Under the pieces are notes generated by a model. The model saw nothing but the letters and a program-made list of their open reading frames with translations. It did not search any database and was not told the origin of the DNA. Shown here in pieces: positions 27,515 through 37,700 of a DNA stretch of 64,000 nt. The position numbers were made by a program, and so were the translations under genes. The DNA is from Microcoleus vaginatus HSN003 (GTDB lineage: Bacteria > Cyanobacteriota > Cyanobacteriia > Cyanobacteriales > Microcoleaceae): positions 5,022,001-5,086,000 of the forward strand of contig NZ_CP031705.1 of NCBI RefSeq assembly GCF_022701255.1. The letters are read 5' to 3'. Positions within the stretch are counted from its first letter, which is position 1. Each line of letters starts with the position of its first letter.

Positions 27515-28834
27515 CTACTTCTTAGGAACAACAACCTCATTAGCAGCAACGGGACGGGTCGAGGAAGCGGTAGTTTTCAAAAGTGCGATCGCCTGCGCGT
27601 AGCAAGGATCGTCCTGAGTCGCCACCAACATCGGTTTGTTAGCTAATTTCAGCTTTTGTTCGTCGGTGACTTCTACCTTAATATCGGGAGTAACCCCCTT
27701 TTGGCTGATATCGGTACCGCTGGGAGTATAGTAGTGCGCGATCGTCACCGCCAATCCCGAACCGTCAGCCAAAGAATGCACCGACTGCACCAAAGCTTTG
27801 CCAAAAGTTTGGCCGCCCATCACAGTTGCGCGTTTGTTGTCCTTCAGAGCACCGGCCAAAATCTCGCTGGCGCTGGCCGAATTGTCGTCCACCAGCACCA
27901 CCAAAGGCTTATCAGTGATTGCAGTGCGGTTTGCCCGCATTTCCTGAGAATCACCCGCGCGATCGACTGTGCGGACGATCGCCCCTGTATCCATCCACAT
28001 CCGAGCGATATCAATGCTCACTCGCAGCAACCCGCCGGGATTCCCCCGCAAATCCAAAACAAAAGCGTCAGCTTTCTGATCCGAGAGCTTTTTAATCGCC
28101 ACCTGCATTTGTTCCCCGGCGTGGGAGCTAAACTCTTGCAAACGGATGTAACCGACATTCTGACCGCCTTCATTCTTGAGGCTGTAGCGAACCGCTGCTA
28201 CCTCAATTCTCGCCCTAGTCAGAGTTATATCAAACTCGCTTTTGCCCTCACGAGCAATCCGCAGCGTGACTTTTGTGCCTTCGTCGCCCCGAATTATCTG
28301 AGCCGCATCCGAGACAGTCATGCCTTTGGTAGTTTTGCCGTCTATCACCAAAATTTTATCGCCCGCTAGAATCCCCGCCTTCAGGGCGGGGGAATTTTCC
28401 ATGGGCTCGACTACGGTAATCACTTTCGTTTTCTCGTCTTCTTCGAGCCTCATCCCCACCCCTGTCAGTTCCCCAGAGGTTTGATTCGTCAGCGCTTCGT
28501 ACTGCTTCGGGTCCATGAAGCGCGTGTACTGATCGTTTAATTTCTCTAGGGCTTTGCGGAGAGCGGTGTAGGCAGCTTCGCGAGAGGTATAGTTTTTGCT
28601 CAACAGTTCTTGGCGGGTCAATTGCCAGTCAGTCTTGTTAAAGCTGCCATCAACATACTCTCGGTTGACAATTTGCCAAGCTTCGTCTAAGACAGCTTTG
28701 GGGCTATCTTGAAGCTCGGCGCGGACTGATTGGCTCAGGCCGGGAACGAGTAAAGATATCGAAGCGGTTGTTGCCATCGCCCCACTGAACAGGGCTGCCT
28801 GTAATTTAGAAAAGCGTCTGCGGGCTTGATTCAT
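27515..28834 (-). CDS. Carboxyl-terminal processing protease (S41 family)
   Basis: The 439-residue exported protease starts with a signal peptide (basic MNQARRRF, hydrophobic SGAMATTASISLLVPGL, cleavage near VRA-E). The PDZ domain is about residues 110-205 (GELTGVGMRLEE, AGILAGDKILVIDGK). The S41 domain carries the Ser-Lys dyad: Ser in DDNSASASEI and Lys in TFGKALVQ, with VLDLRGNPGG before it. Cyanobacteria have several paralogues; one matures the D1 protein, and which this is cannot be decided here. It acts in the periplasm or thylakoid lumen. Confidence 0.95.
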   Translation of the reverse strand: MNQARRRFSKLQAALFSGAMATTASISLLVPGLSQSVRAELQDSPKAVLDEAWQIVNREYVDGSFNKTDWQLTRQELLSKNYTSREAAYTALRKALEKLNDQYTRFMDPKQYEALTNQTSGELTGVGMRLEEDEKTKVITVVEPMENSPALKAGILAGDKILVIDGKTTKGMTVSDAAQIIRGDEGTKVTLRIAREGKSEFDITLTRARIEVAAVRYSLKNEGGQNVGYIRLQEFSSHAGEQMQVAIKKLSDQKADAFVLDLRGNPGGLLRVSIDIARMWMDTGAIVRTVDRAGDSQEMRANRTAITDKPLVVLVDDNSASASEILAGALKDNKRATVMGGQTFGKALVQSVHSLADGSGLAVTIAHYYTPSGTDISQKGVTPDIKVEVTDEQKLKLANKPMLVATQDDPCYAQAIALLKTTASSTRPVAANEVVVPKK

Positions 28835-29030
28835 TGAATTTGGCTCAATTCGATTTTAGATTTTTGATTTGAGATTTTATATTGCTAAAAAATCTCACAC
28901 TACTACTTAAACTATTGTGTGGAGGCTCCACCATCCCTGTGGACAGTTTAACGAGATTTATTGTCGATCGCCAACCAATTATTACTCTCTTTCAATAAAC
29001 TTAATTTAAAACTTGGATTTATAAAGTGCC

Positions 29031-29876
29031 GTGGAAGCTAAAATCGAACAATTTTCGCGTAAGTGGTTGAGCCTGCTCGTTAATGGAGTTATCGGTCTAG
29101 CAGCCCTGGCGGGCGTCGTCGCCATGCAGTCTAGCGGCCAGTTGGGCGGAATGTCCCCAGTTCGTGTTCAGGGGCAAAAGCCACTCTCTGCAATGTCTGC
29201 TGCCAGTTTCAAGCAAGCCGCACAGCAAGAAGCGCAGCAAGAAGCCTTGCGGCTGAGAATGCTCAAAGCTGTCCCTAGTTTTGGGTTTGATAATTTAATT
29301 GCAGATTGGACATTTCTCAAATTTTTGCAGTATTTTGGCGACGACGAAGCCCGAGATGTGACGGGCTACAACCTGAGCCAAGATTATTTTGACATAGTTA
29401 CGCAGCGCGACCCGCGGTGGGCTGACATCTACCTGTTTCTTTCCACAGCTATTTCTTTTTACCAGGGAAAGCCTGAAACTGCGGTTAACTTTATAGAGCG
29501 TGGTACTAGGGCCCTTGCCGTTTCGCCGCAACTTCATTCCCAATCCTGGATAGTGTGGCGAACTAAAGGTCTTGATGAGTTGCTGCTGTTGGGGGATATT
29601 CCCGACTCAATTCGCTCCCACGAAATGGCCGCTGATTGGGTGGAAGGAAGCCCGGAAGGGCCGAAATTCGCGCCGATGTTTCGAGCAACTGCTGAGTATT
29701 TGCGCCGAGATCCCGATAGCGTGCCGGTGCTGTTTAAGGCTTGGAGCACAGTTTATGCTCAAACAACTGATAAGTTGGTGCGTCAAAGGGCGAAACAAGC
29801 TCTTGTCAAGTTGGGAGCTCAGGTGCAAAAAGATCAGGATGGAAACGAGAGTTTTATTTTGCCGCCTCGAAAGTAA
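29031..29876 (+). CDS. Conserved cyanobacterial TPR-like protein with N-terminal anchor
   Basis: The 281-residue protein starts at a GTG. One hydrophobic segment (LLVNGVIGLAALAGVVAMQ, about 15-33) suggests membrane attachment or a signal. The rest is helical, with TPR-like pairs (RDPRWADIYLFLSTAISFYQ, WIVWRTKGLDELLLLGD) and the conserved block FGFDNLIADWTFLKFLQYFG. No enzymatic motif was seen. It diverges from the S41 protease gene with about 200 bases between them. I cannot name a function. Confidence 0.75.
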   Translation: MEAKIEQFSRKWLSLLVNGVIGLAALAGVVAMQSSGQLGGMSPVRVQGQKPLSAMSAASFKQAAQQEAQQEALRLRMLKAVPSFGFDNLIADWTFLKFLQYFGDDEARDVTGYNLSQDYFDIVTQRDPRWADIYLFLSTAISFYQGKPETAVNFIERGTRALAVSPQLHSQSWIVWRTKGLDELLLLGDIPDSIRSHEMAADWVEGSPEGPKFAPMFRATAEYLRRDPDSVPVLFKAWSTVYAQTTDKLVRQRAKQALVKLGAQVQKDQDGNESFILPPRK

Positions 29877-29878
29877 GC

Positions 29879-29906
29879 AGAAGGAAGAAGGAAGAAGGAA
29901 GAAGGG
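29879..29906. repeat. ggaagaa heptamer tract
   Basis: Four ggaagaa units lie immediately after the stop codon of the preceding gene; an aatctaa run follows at about 29980. Confidence 0.8.
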
Positions 29907-29988
29907 AAATACAGCCGCAGTAATAGTTTCAGCTATCAAGAATGTCCTAAATGTCAAGACGGTTGACTGTAATTCCCCAATCTAAAAT

Positions 29989-30558
29989 CTAAAATCTAAA
30001 ATCAGCTTGAGTTAGTTCGCGCCATTCACCGGGTTTGAGGCCTTCCAGACGCAAATGCCCGATCGCACATCTGACTAGCCGCAGCGTCGGAAACCCTACT
30101 GCTGCGGTCATCCGGCGCACTTGGCGGTTGCGGCCTTCTGTGAGAGTCATTTCCAGCCAAGCTGTGGGCACGTTTTTGCGAAATCTAATCGGCGGTTCGC
30201 GGGGCGGCAAAGGTGGTTCTTCTAACAATAATTGCACTTTTGCCGATCGAGTCCGATAATCTTGAATTGTGACACCTGTCTGCAAAGCGGAGATCGCACT
30301 TGCATCGGGAATTCGTTCAACTTGCACCCAGTAAGTGCGGGGATGAGCGAATTTCGGGTCACTGAGGCGGTGCTGCATTTGTCCATCATCGGTTAGCAGC
30401 AACAAACCTTCACTATCGCGATCGAGCCTTCCTACTGCATAAATGTTAGGAATAGGAATATAGTCTTTGAGAGTGCTGCGTTTACTCTCGCTGGAGTTGT
30501 CAGTGAATTGAGTTAAAACATCGTATGGTTTATAAAATAGAATGTAACGATAAGCCAT
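29989..30558 (-). CDS. rluE: RsuA/RluE-family rRNA pseudouridine synthase
   Basis: The 189-residue protein starts [18 protein letters not shown]. The catalytic segment is [19 protein letters not shown] with its essential Asp. Further signatures are [21 protein letters not shown] and [17 protein letters not shown]. The lack of an S4 domain and the short length fit RluE, which modifies one uridine of 23S rRNA, better than RsuA or RluB. The upstream in-frame ATG at 30624 adds a hydrophobic extension not typical of the family, so the internal start was chosen. Confidence 0.9.
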   Translation of the reverse strand: MAYRYILFYKPYDVLTQFTDNSSESKRSTLKDYIPIPNIYAVGRLDRDSEGLLLLTDDGQMQHRLSDPKFAHPRTYWVQVERIPDASAISALQTGVTIQDYRTRSAKVQLLLEEPPLPPREPPIRFRKNVPTAWLEMTLTEGRNRQVRRMTAAVGFPTLRLVRCAIGHLRLEGLKPGEWRELTQADFRF

Positions 30559-30766
30559 GACAATTAAACAATAAAAATGTACCAACAGTGCAACCAGAAA
30601 CGATATAACTCCAAAAAAAAACACCTTCTATCTCTCTTCTCTCCTCTGCGCCCTCTGCGCCCTCTGCGGTTCATAAAAAAATAAATCTTATTAACCAACG
30701 ATTTAAACCTGCTATAAAATATTGAGCCTTTAAAACCCTCACAAATCTCAACTACCCAATTTTACC

Positions 30767-31879
30767 ATGCCCGAAGCCACACACCGCGTTTGCATCGTCT
30801 TGGGAACTCGCCCGGAAGCAATTAAACTAGCCCCAGTCATTCAACTGTTCAAAAGTTCGCCAACCTTTGACACCCAAGTAATTTTAACCGGTCAGCACCG
30901 AGAAATGGTCGAGCAAGTAATGCGAATGTTCGATCTAAAAGCCGATCGGGATTTAGCCATTATGCAGCACCAGCAAACCCTGACAGATATTACTTGTCGG
31001 AGTTTGCAAGGTTTAGAAGATTTGTTTAAAGAGTTACAGCCAAAAATTGTCTTAGTACAAGGCGACACAACCACAGCTTTTGCTGCTGCTTTGGCTGCAT
31101 TTTACCAGAAAATACCAGTAGGTCACGTAGAAGCCGGTTTGCGGACAGACGACGTGTTCAATCCCTATCCCGAAGAGGCTAACAGACGGTTGATATCTCA
31201 GCTCACACGGCTGCATTTTGCGCCGACAGAGCTGGCCCAAGAGAATTTAGGGCGATCGGGCGTTTTGGGAGAAATTCACCGTACAGGCAACACAGTAATC
31301 GATGCTTTGCTTTCTGTCGCCAAACGCGAACCCGAATGCAACATTCCCTCTTTAGATTGGAGCAAATATCGCACTATCTTAGCAACAGTTCACCGCCGCG
31401 AAAATTGGGGAGAACCCTTACAAGGAATTGCTCACGCATTTCTCCAAATCTTAGAGAAATTTCCCGATACAGCCTTGCTCTTACCTCTACATCGAAATCC
31501 CACAGTCAGAGAACCTTTAAAAGCTCTTTTGGGCGACCATCCCAGAGTCTTTTTAACAGAACCTTTAGATTACGCAGAATTAGTAGGAGCGATTCAGAGA
31601 TGTCATTTAATCCTCACAGATTCCGGCGGCTTGCAAGAGGAAGCACCTAGTTTGGGCAAGCCCGTTTTAGTATTACGAGAAACCACAGAAAGACCAGAGG
31701 CAATTTCTGCGGGTACTGCTAAACTCGTTGGTACTAATTCTGATATAATTACAGCAGCAGCGGTAGAGTTGCTGAGCAATTCCGAAGCTTACAACGCAAT
31801 GGCAATGGCAATTAATCCCTTTGGGGACGGTTTAGCCGCCTCGCGGATTTTGAAAATTGTTGAAGAGTATTTTAGTTAG
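30767..31879 (+). CDS. wecB: UDP-N-acetylglucosamine 2-epimerase (non-hydrolysing)
   Basis: The 370-residue enzyme interconverts UDP-GlcNAc and UDP-ManNAc for cell-surface polysaccharide. It shows LGTRPEAIKLAPVI at the N terminus, LTGQHREMV, VLVQGDTTTAFAAALAAFY, VGHVEAGLRTDDVFNPYPEE (catalytic acids), TVHRRENWGEP and LTDSGGLQEEAPSLGKPVLV. Length and order are normal. It is divergent from the pseudouridine synthase gene and convergent with the TPM gene. No glycosyltransferase neighbours are seen. Confidence 0.97.
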   Translation: MPEATHRVCIVLGTRPEAIKLAPVIQLFKSSPTFDTQVILTGQHREMVEQVMRMFDLKADRDLAIMQHQQTLTDITCRSLQGLEDLFKELQPKIVLVQGDTTTAFAAALAAFYQKIPVGHVEAGLRTDDVFNPYPEEANRRLISQLTRLHFAPTELAQENLGRSGVLGEIHRTGNTVIDALLSVAKREPECNIPSLDWSKYRTILATVHRRENWGEPLQGIAHAFLQILEKFPDTALLLPLHRNPTVREPLKALLGDHPRVFLTEPLDYAELVGAIQRCHLILTDSGGLQEEAPSLGKPVLVLRETTERPEAISAGTAKLVGTNSDIITAAAVELLSNSEAYNAMAMAINPFGDGLAASRILKIVEEYFS

Positions 31880-31928
31880 CTACCCCTCGATTATTCGGCG
31901 GTTTCAACCGCAACTACACTTGCCTCTC

Positions 31929-31946
31929 GTCCCCCCAGAGGGGGAC
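31929..31946. terminator. Possible bidirectional terminator between wecB and the TPM gene
   Basis: The hairpin GTCCCCC-CAGA-GGGGGAC lies 50 bases after wecB and 44 bases before the end of the convergent gene. A smaller hairpin, GCGGTT-TC-AACCGC, is at 31898. Neither has a long T-run. Confidence 0.45.
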
Positions 31947-31989
31947 TAATTCCTGCTAAAAAAACTCGGTTTCTGCCTCCCTTCCCGAA

Positions 31990-32910
31990 TTAGTAACCCC
32001 CACCGCCACCGCCCCCACTGGAGTCGCCCCCGCCAAAGCTACCCCCGGAGTCGCTACTGCTACTGCTACTGCTGCAGTCACTACTGCTACTGCTGTAGCC
32101 ACTACTGCTACTGCTGTAGTCACTGCTACTGCTGTTATGGGGCGAATAACGGCGGTGGGAGGGGGAAGGAGAGTTCCGAGAAAATAAGCTGCGAAATATA
32201 TTAAAGATAAAGAAGCCAGGTACTAAGATGAATAACCCCAAAATGATTGAATTCGATAAATCTTCACCTGTGGACTTACTATTGCTAATAACTGGCGATT
32301 GACTAGGTATGGGTGACGGTTTCACCCCTTGAGATGGTACGATTGGAGCCAAAGGCAGCGTGGTTTGAGATTGAGCATTTACCATCGGAGTTTGTAAAAC
32401 ATTTACTAACGCCTTTGTCCCGGCTAATGTCCCCCCGTCAAAGTCCTGCTGTTTAAATCTGGGCGTAATTTCGGTTTCAATAATGCCCACTGCCTTAGCA
32501 TCCGGCAAAATGGTTTGAATGCCCGAACCTGTTTCAATTTGAACGCGGCGTTCCCCCGACGAAATCAACAATAAAACTCCGTTATTTTTACCTTTTTTGC
32601 CAATACCCCAAAAGTTAAATAATTCTGTAGTAAATGCTTTTGGTGTCGCAGAGGGTTTAGTATCAGGCACTGTCACAACAGCGATTTCAGAGCCGTTTTT
32701 CGCCTCTAAATCCGAAATCATTTGATTTAGTTGAGTTTCGGTGCTGTCGCTGAGAATGTTTGCCTTGTCCGTTACCCAAGTGTTATTTACTTGACGGGGA
32801 TTCGGTACTTCTTGTACTGTTATAGCTTGGCTCGCTACGGGAAATGCAATTGCCGAAAAGCACAGCAAACTGCTCCAGATTATTTGTTTGTTGCTAAATT
32901 GTAACTGCAT
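31990..32910 (-). CDS. TPM-domain membrane protein with Ser/Gly-rich tail
   Basis: The 306-residue protein has a signal peptide (FCFSAIAFPVASQA-I), a TPM domain (about 45-175: WVTDKANILSDSTETQLNQM, GSEIAVVTVP, FNFWGIGKKGKNNGVLLLIS, RVQIETGSG), a proline-rich linker, one membrane helix (IILGLFILVPGFFIFNIF) and a tail of Ser/Tyr then GGGGGGGY. Cyanobacterial and plant relatives (Psb32/TLP18.3) help photosystem II repair. This long form resembles the general YgcG type, so that role is uncertain. CAGGAG 10 bases upstream supports the start. Confidence 0.88.
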   Translation of the reverse strand: MQLQFSNKQIIWSSLLCFSAIAFPVASQAITVQEVPNPRQVNNTWVTDKANILSDSTETQLNQMISDLEAKNGSEIAVVTVPDTKPSATPKAFTTELFNFWGIGKKGKNNGVLLLISSGERRVQIETGSGIQTILPDAKAVGIIETEITPRFKQQDFDGGTLAGTKALVNVLQTPMVNAQSQTTLPLAPIVPSQGVKPSPIPSQSPVISNSKSTGEDLSNSIILGLFILVPGFFIFNIFRSLFSRNSPSPSHRRYSPHNSSSSDYSSSSSGYSSSSSDCSSSSSSSDSGGSFGGGDSSGGGGGGGY

Positions 32911-33157
32911 AGCTTCAGTCTCCTGAATAGCTGCTAGTCTGAAATTGACATATATCTGTCCGCCTAATTACAATTCAATAACCAGCTCACTGTGATGTCA
33001 ATTCATATTATTCAGAAGTTGAGTTCATAAAAATCATAATTGTAGGTGCGCCCTAAGCACTTTATTTATATTTATAGTCTAGGACGCAGGGGTGGCGAGA
33101 AAGCGGGTTTTTAACCAAAATAATTTAGGCCTTACGCAAGTCGCACATTAAACAAAA

Positions 33158-33218
33158 GTATGTAGTTGCGCTTCAGCGCTCTTTCCTAAGCTAAGAGCGC
33201 TGAAGCGCAACTACATAC
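33158..33218. other. 26-bp perfect inverted repeat
   Basis: Arms starting GTATGTAGTTGCGCTTCAGC (33158) and ending in its complement at 33218 form a 26-bp perfect stem with the loop tcctaagct. It stands in a 430-base gene-free region (32911-33342) that otherwise holds aaacccggttt-type repeats. It resembles palindromic dispersed repeats more than a terminator, since no T-run follows. Confidence 0.8.
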
Positions 33219-33342
33219 CTAAAATTTAACCCCTAGTTGTGACAATTGGTCTTAGTCCTATAATTGCTGAAAACCGTCAACCTCGGTTCAAAAACCCGGT
33301 TTCTTAGTGGGCGAGTGCGGGTGCGAACGAATGTAGATATTT

Positions 33343-33876
33343 TTAAGGAGAGGGAACTGGTGGCAGAAAATTGCGGCTGCCTTTATAACCAGATAAAATA
33401 GCCAGTTTTTCCAAAGAGTGCCGGCCCGTGTAATATTTACCCCGAATTTCCCAAGTGGGATAAGCTTTAATATTGGCAGCTTTGCACAAATCTGGTTGAG
33501 CATCTTGGCCTCTGGGGTCGCACTCAATGTAAGTAATCGCCGTAAATGCTTCTTTGCCGAAAAGTTCTTGTTGCGTGTGACAGTTAGGACACCAGTAAGC
33601 ACCGTAGAGTCTAGCTTTGATTGTCTGCAAATGGGTTGCTAAAGCTATTTGATCCGGCACGGATTCGCTGCGAATAGGTGGCGCTTCTTGTTCGGTAACA
33701 GGCTGTGTGAAAGGGGGAGGAGGAGGGAGGGTTTGTGCTAATTTTTGAGTCGCTTTATTGCTGAAACTGAACTGTGCAATTCTTCCGTCTGCTTTGGTAC
33801 TGACGAAAATCCCCAAAGCCAGGAAAATGCCGATCGCACAAAAGTTGAATTTGCTTACTCTCATCTTGGATTTCAT
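33343..33876 (-). CDS. Thioredoxin-like protein similar to the VKOR-fused domain
   Basis: The 177-residue protein has an N-terminal hydrophobic segment (NFCAIGIFLALGIFVST, signal anchor) and a proline-rich linker. The C-terminal domain (about 90-175) carries the redox motif WCPNC, then FGKEAFTAITYIECDPRG and YPTWEIRGKYYTGRHSLEKL. This segment closely resembles the thioredoxin-like tail of cyanobacterial vitamin K epoxide reductase homologues, here without the membrane reductase. It probably supports disulfide formation outside the cytoplasm. Its ATG overlaps the stop of the upstream gene (ATGA), implying translational coupling. Confidence 0.82.
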   Translation of the reverse strand: MKSKMRVSKFNFCAIGIFLALGIFVSTKADGRIAQFSFSNKATQKLAQTLPPPPPFTQPVTEQEAPPIRSESVPDQIALATHLQTIKARLYGAYWCPNCHTQQELFGKEAFTAITYIECDPRGQDAQPDLCKAANIKAYPTWEIRGKYYTGRHSLEKLAILSGYKGSRNFLPPVPSP

Positions 33877-34370
33877 CTTGAATTTACTAGGATTTCGCGA
33901 GCTTGATTCATAGCCTCTACAGCATTGTTTACCACAAAGATGTTAAATTGTGCTAAACCTTTAAAAAAAAGTTGACTTTCGGCGCTGTCATTTAACAAGA
34001 TAACTTGTTTGTTAGCTTTGAGGGCGAGGGCAATTTCCGAAGCTGTCCCCGTTCCCATACCGCAGGCAATTATTACATCTGAAGAAAGAACGTTAATGTT
34101 ATTTCTGGCGTTTCCCATATCGGTGACAATGGCAATATCTACAGCTTCAGAAATGCCGCGAGTGTCATTTCCCGGAAGGATGCCGACTGTTAAACCGTTA
34201 GCTGATTTTGCTCCTTTGTTGGCGGCATCCATGACGCCGACATTTCTGCCGCCAGTTAGCAATATCCATCCTGCTTCGGCGATGAGTTGTCCGAGTTGAT
34301 AGGCGTTTTCTAAGTCGGTTGATGTGGCACTATCGCCCGGGCCCATGATGCCAATGATGATTTTTTTCAT
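33873..34370 (-). CDS. TIGR00725/LOG-like Rossmann protein
   Basis: The 165-residue protein starts MKKIIIGIMGPGDSAT. It has LLTGGRNVGVMDAANKGAK, SDVIIACGMGTGTASEIALAL (the GGxGTxxE-like motif of the LOG/lysine-decarboxylase-like fold, here GMGTGTASE) and KQVILLNDS. Relatives cleave nucleoside monophosphates or are uncharacterised. It is translationally coupled to the thioredoxin-like gene. A truncated duplicate of its 5' half lies at 39033-39221. Confidence 0.88.
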   Translation of the reverse strand: MKKIIIGIMGPGDSATSTDLENAYQLGQLIAEAGWILLTGGRNVGVMDAANKGAKSANGLTVGILPGNDTRGISEAVDIAIVTDMGNARNNINVLSSDVIIACGMGTGTASEIALALKANKQVILLNDSAESQLFFKGLAQFNIFVVNNAVEAMNQAREILVNSR

Positions 34371-34661
34371 AGTTTTGGGGTGAATATATCGAATTCTTGA
34401 AAGATCGAGAGCCCTTCTGAATCTGGGTGATAAAAGGCTCTGGAGCTTTCTTAGCCAGATGCCGCATCCTCAACTCTGACAATCGCTTTTTATTTATTTT
34501 TATTCAGCAATAAAGCTATAAATTATACCTTAAGACCCTGCAGGGATAAAAAGCTTTTTAAAGGCATAATTTATTACTTTCAAAATAGAGTTTTCTGCGT
34601 AATTATGCTGTGTGACGCCCCAGGGTGTGGAATCTGGGTTGAAACCAATCCTATACAAATA

Positions 34662-34696
34662 AAGTCCGACAGGGTATTAATTCCCTGTCGGACTTT
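34662..34696 (-). terminator. Terminator of the subtilase-RTX gene
   Basis: The arms AAGTCCGACAGGG and CCCTGTCGGACTT form a 13-bp stem around an AT-rich loop. On the minus strand a short TTTATTTG run follows. It lies about 90 bases past the stop codon at 34785. Confidence 0.8.
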
Positions 34697-34784
34697 CTCA
34701 AAAACCCGGTTACTTCGCTAATTTTTACGATTTGGATTGACAGATCATCTTTCTATTATGCAGCGCCCATCCTTGAGGTTATCG

Positions 34785-37700
34785 TTAGATAAAGAAATTG
34801 GTAACGGGAATAGAGCCAGCAGGGGGCAACGTCCCGGTGGTTGTTAATTTGATCACTAAATCGCTACTCGCCTGAAAACCAGCAGTAGCATCATTAATGA
34901 CAAGGTAATTACCAGCGATCGAGGCATTTGTAGCCACCACTAAAGCAGCGCTATTAATTCCTAGAGCTTGGTTTCCGGCTAATCCTCCATTAGCGTCGAT
35001 AAACACTTGATCTACCAGAAGTTGTAAAGTGGTGGCAGTGCTATTATTGGCAGCACGGCTAAAGCTAGTAGGGGCATTCATTGCAGCTCCACCTTGGGTC
35101 AACAAGTCGATCTTATCAGTGCCGATCGCAAAGTCGTTAACGCGATCGCTGGCGGATACAGAGGATTGTCCAAACTGGAAAAGGTAAATATCGTTACCCA
35201 ATCCGCCTGTAAGTTGGTCGGCTCCGGGTCCTCCGTTTAAACGATCATTACCCTCGTTACCATTAAGGATGTCGTTTCCAGCAGCCCCGTTGAGGTTGTC
35301 GTTGCCGGCCAATCCATTGAGGGTATTATTACCGGGGTTGCCGGTGATGACGTTGACTAAAGTATTTCCGGTGCCGTTAATCAGTGCGGTGCCTGTTAAA
35401 GTGAGGTTTTCACCATTTGCAGGTAAGGTGTAGGTGACGCCAGATTGCACTAAATCGATTCCTTGACCTGCAAGTTCACTGACGACATCTCCGGCATTAT
35501 CCACAACGTAAATATCGTTACCCAATCCGCCCGTAAGTTGGTCGGCTCCGGGTCCTCCGTTTAAACGATCATTACCCTCGTTACCATTAAGGATGTCGTC
35601 TCCAGCAGCCCCGTTGAGGTTGTCGTTGCCGGCCAATCCATTGAGGGTATTATTACCGGGGTTGCCGGTGATGACGTTGGCTACAGTATTTCCGGTGCCG
35701 TTAATCCCAGCGATGCCTGTTAAAGTGAGGTTTTCAACTGCTGCAGGTAAGGTGTAGGTGACGCCAGATTGCACCAAGTCGGTTCCTTGAGCTGCAAGTT
35801 CACTGACGACATCTCCGGCATTATCGACAACGTAAATATCGTTACCCAATCCGCCTGTCAGTTGGTCGGCTCCGGGTCCTCCGTTTAAACGATCATTATC
35901 CTCGTTACCATTAAGGGTGTCGTTGCCTGCTGCTCCGTTGAGGGTGTCGTTGCCTGCCAATCCATTGATGGTATCTGGATTGGGAGTTCCGGTTAAGGTA
36001 TCAGGGCCAGGAGTGCCATTAATAACCAGGGGTACAATATCGGGTGCAATATTAAGTTGAACCGAACCTGTAGCGTTGCTATAACCATCAACAGCTATTT
36101 GATAGGTTGTCCCGGCTGTCGCATTAAGGCTAAGCAGGCTAGTGTTATTCCCTCCCGCATCATCATCGGAGCCAATCAGACTGAGGTTATTAACCGCAGA
36201 ACCCGTGAAAACCGACAGCCAAGTATCGAAACCACTGCCTATGGTGTCAATAGTAAAAGTCCCGCTACTCGGTGCTGTCCAAGACCACCAAACTGAGTTA
36301 GTGGTTGCACTTTGGCTAGGTTCACCGAATTCTCCGGTGGCTCCAATATTTGAGCCAGTTGTACTCACAGGTACGCCACTTAGTACAATCCGGTCGGCAA
36401 ACTTATCATTCAAAACACTTGGGCCTGTAGTGGTGAAATTCCAAGTGCTATTTCCGGTAATACCAGCATAATTGTTGCCAGCTAAATCTTTAATTGCATC
36501 GTTGGCAATTTCCACGTAGTATTCTGTGTTTTGCCCTAAATCTGCTGCTGGGTTAATCGTGAGTTGACTGCCACTGACAGTGATATTAGCCGCAGTTGCT
36601 GGGATGGTTTCTACCACAGAATTATCAGAGACTTTCTTAATGATAAGATTGCCTGCACCTTTTTGAATGGCTTCGCTGAAGTTGATGACTAAGTCAGCAC
36701 CAACGGCAACCCCTGTAGCATTATCAACGGGGTTGAAACTGCTGGCTGTGGGTGCGATGGTATCGCCAGTTGGAGCGATATTAAGTTGAATCTGACCGGT
36801 ATAACTGCTATAACCATCAACAGCTATTTGATAGGTTGTCCCGGCTGTCGCCTCCAGGTTAAGCAGGCTAGTCAAATTCCCTCCCGCATCATCATCGGAG
36901 CCAATCAGACTGAGGTTATTAACCGCATCACCAGTGAAAACCGACAAGTAAGTATCGAAATTACTGTTTTTGGTGTCAATAGTAAAAGTCCCGCTACTAG
37001 GTGCTGTCCAAGACCACCACGCCGAGTTAGTGGTCCCATTTTGGGACGGTTCGCTTATTTCTCCTGTTGCTCCTAAATTTGAGCCTGTACCGTTGGCTGT
37101 TGCACCTGTCAAAGCAATTCGGTTGACAAAATCGTCATTGGCTGGAGGGGGAACGACAATATTAAGTTGAATCTCACCGGTATTACTGCTAAAACCATCA
37201 ACAGCTATTTGATAGGTTGTCCCGGCTGTCGCATTCAGGCTAAGCAGGCTAGCATAATTCCCTCCCGCATCATCATCGGAGCCAATCAGACTGAGGTTAT
37301 TAACCGCATCACCAGTGAAAACCGACAAGTAAGTATCGAAATTACTGTTTTTGGTGTCAATATTAAAAGTCCCGCTATTCGGTGCTGTCCAAGACCACCA
37401 AACTGAGTTAGTGGTTCCACTTTGGCTAGGTTCACCTACTTCTCCAGTGGCTCCAATATTTGAGCCGGTTGTACTCACAGGTACGCCACTTAGCACAATC
37501 CGGTTCGTAAAGTTATCATTGGCGCTCGATCCTGGTGGGGTAGAGCCCCCCAAAGCATTGTTAATGTTCAACCGACCCCCTGAAACCGTCTTACCACTAA
37601 GAGCAGAAATAGCATCAGTTCTTTCCAGCAGCCTGTTTTTAACTTGCTGTGCTGTCCAAGTCGGATTTTGAGACCACAGCAACGCCGCCGCGCCGGTGAC

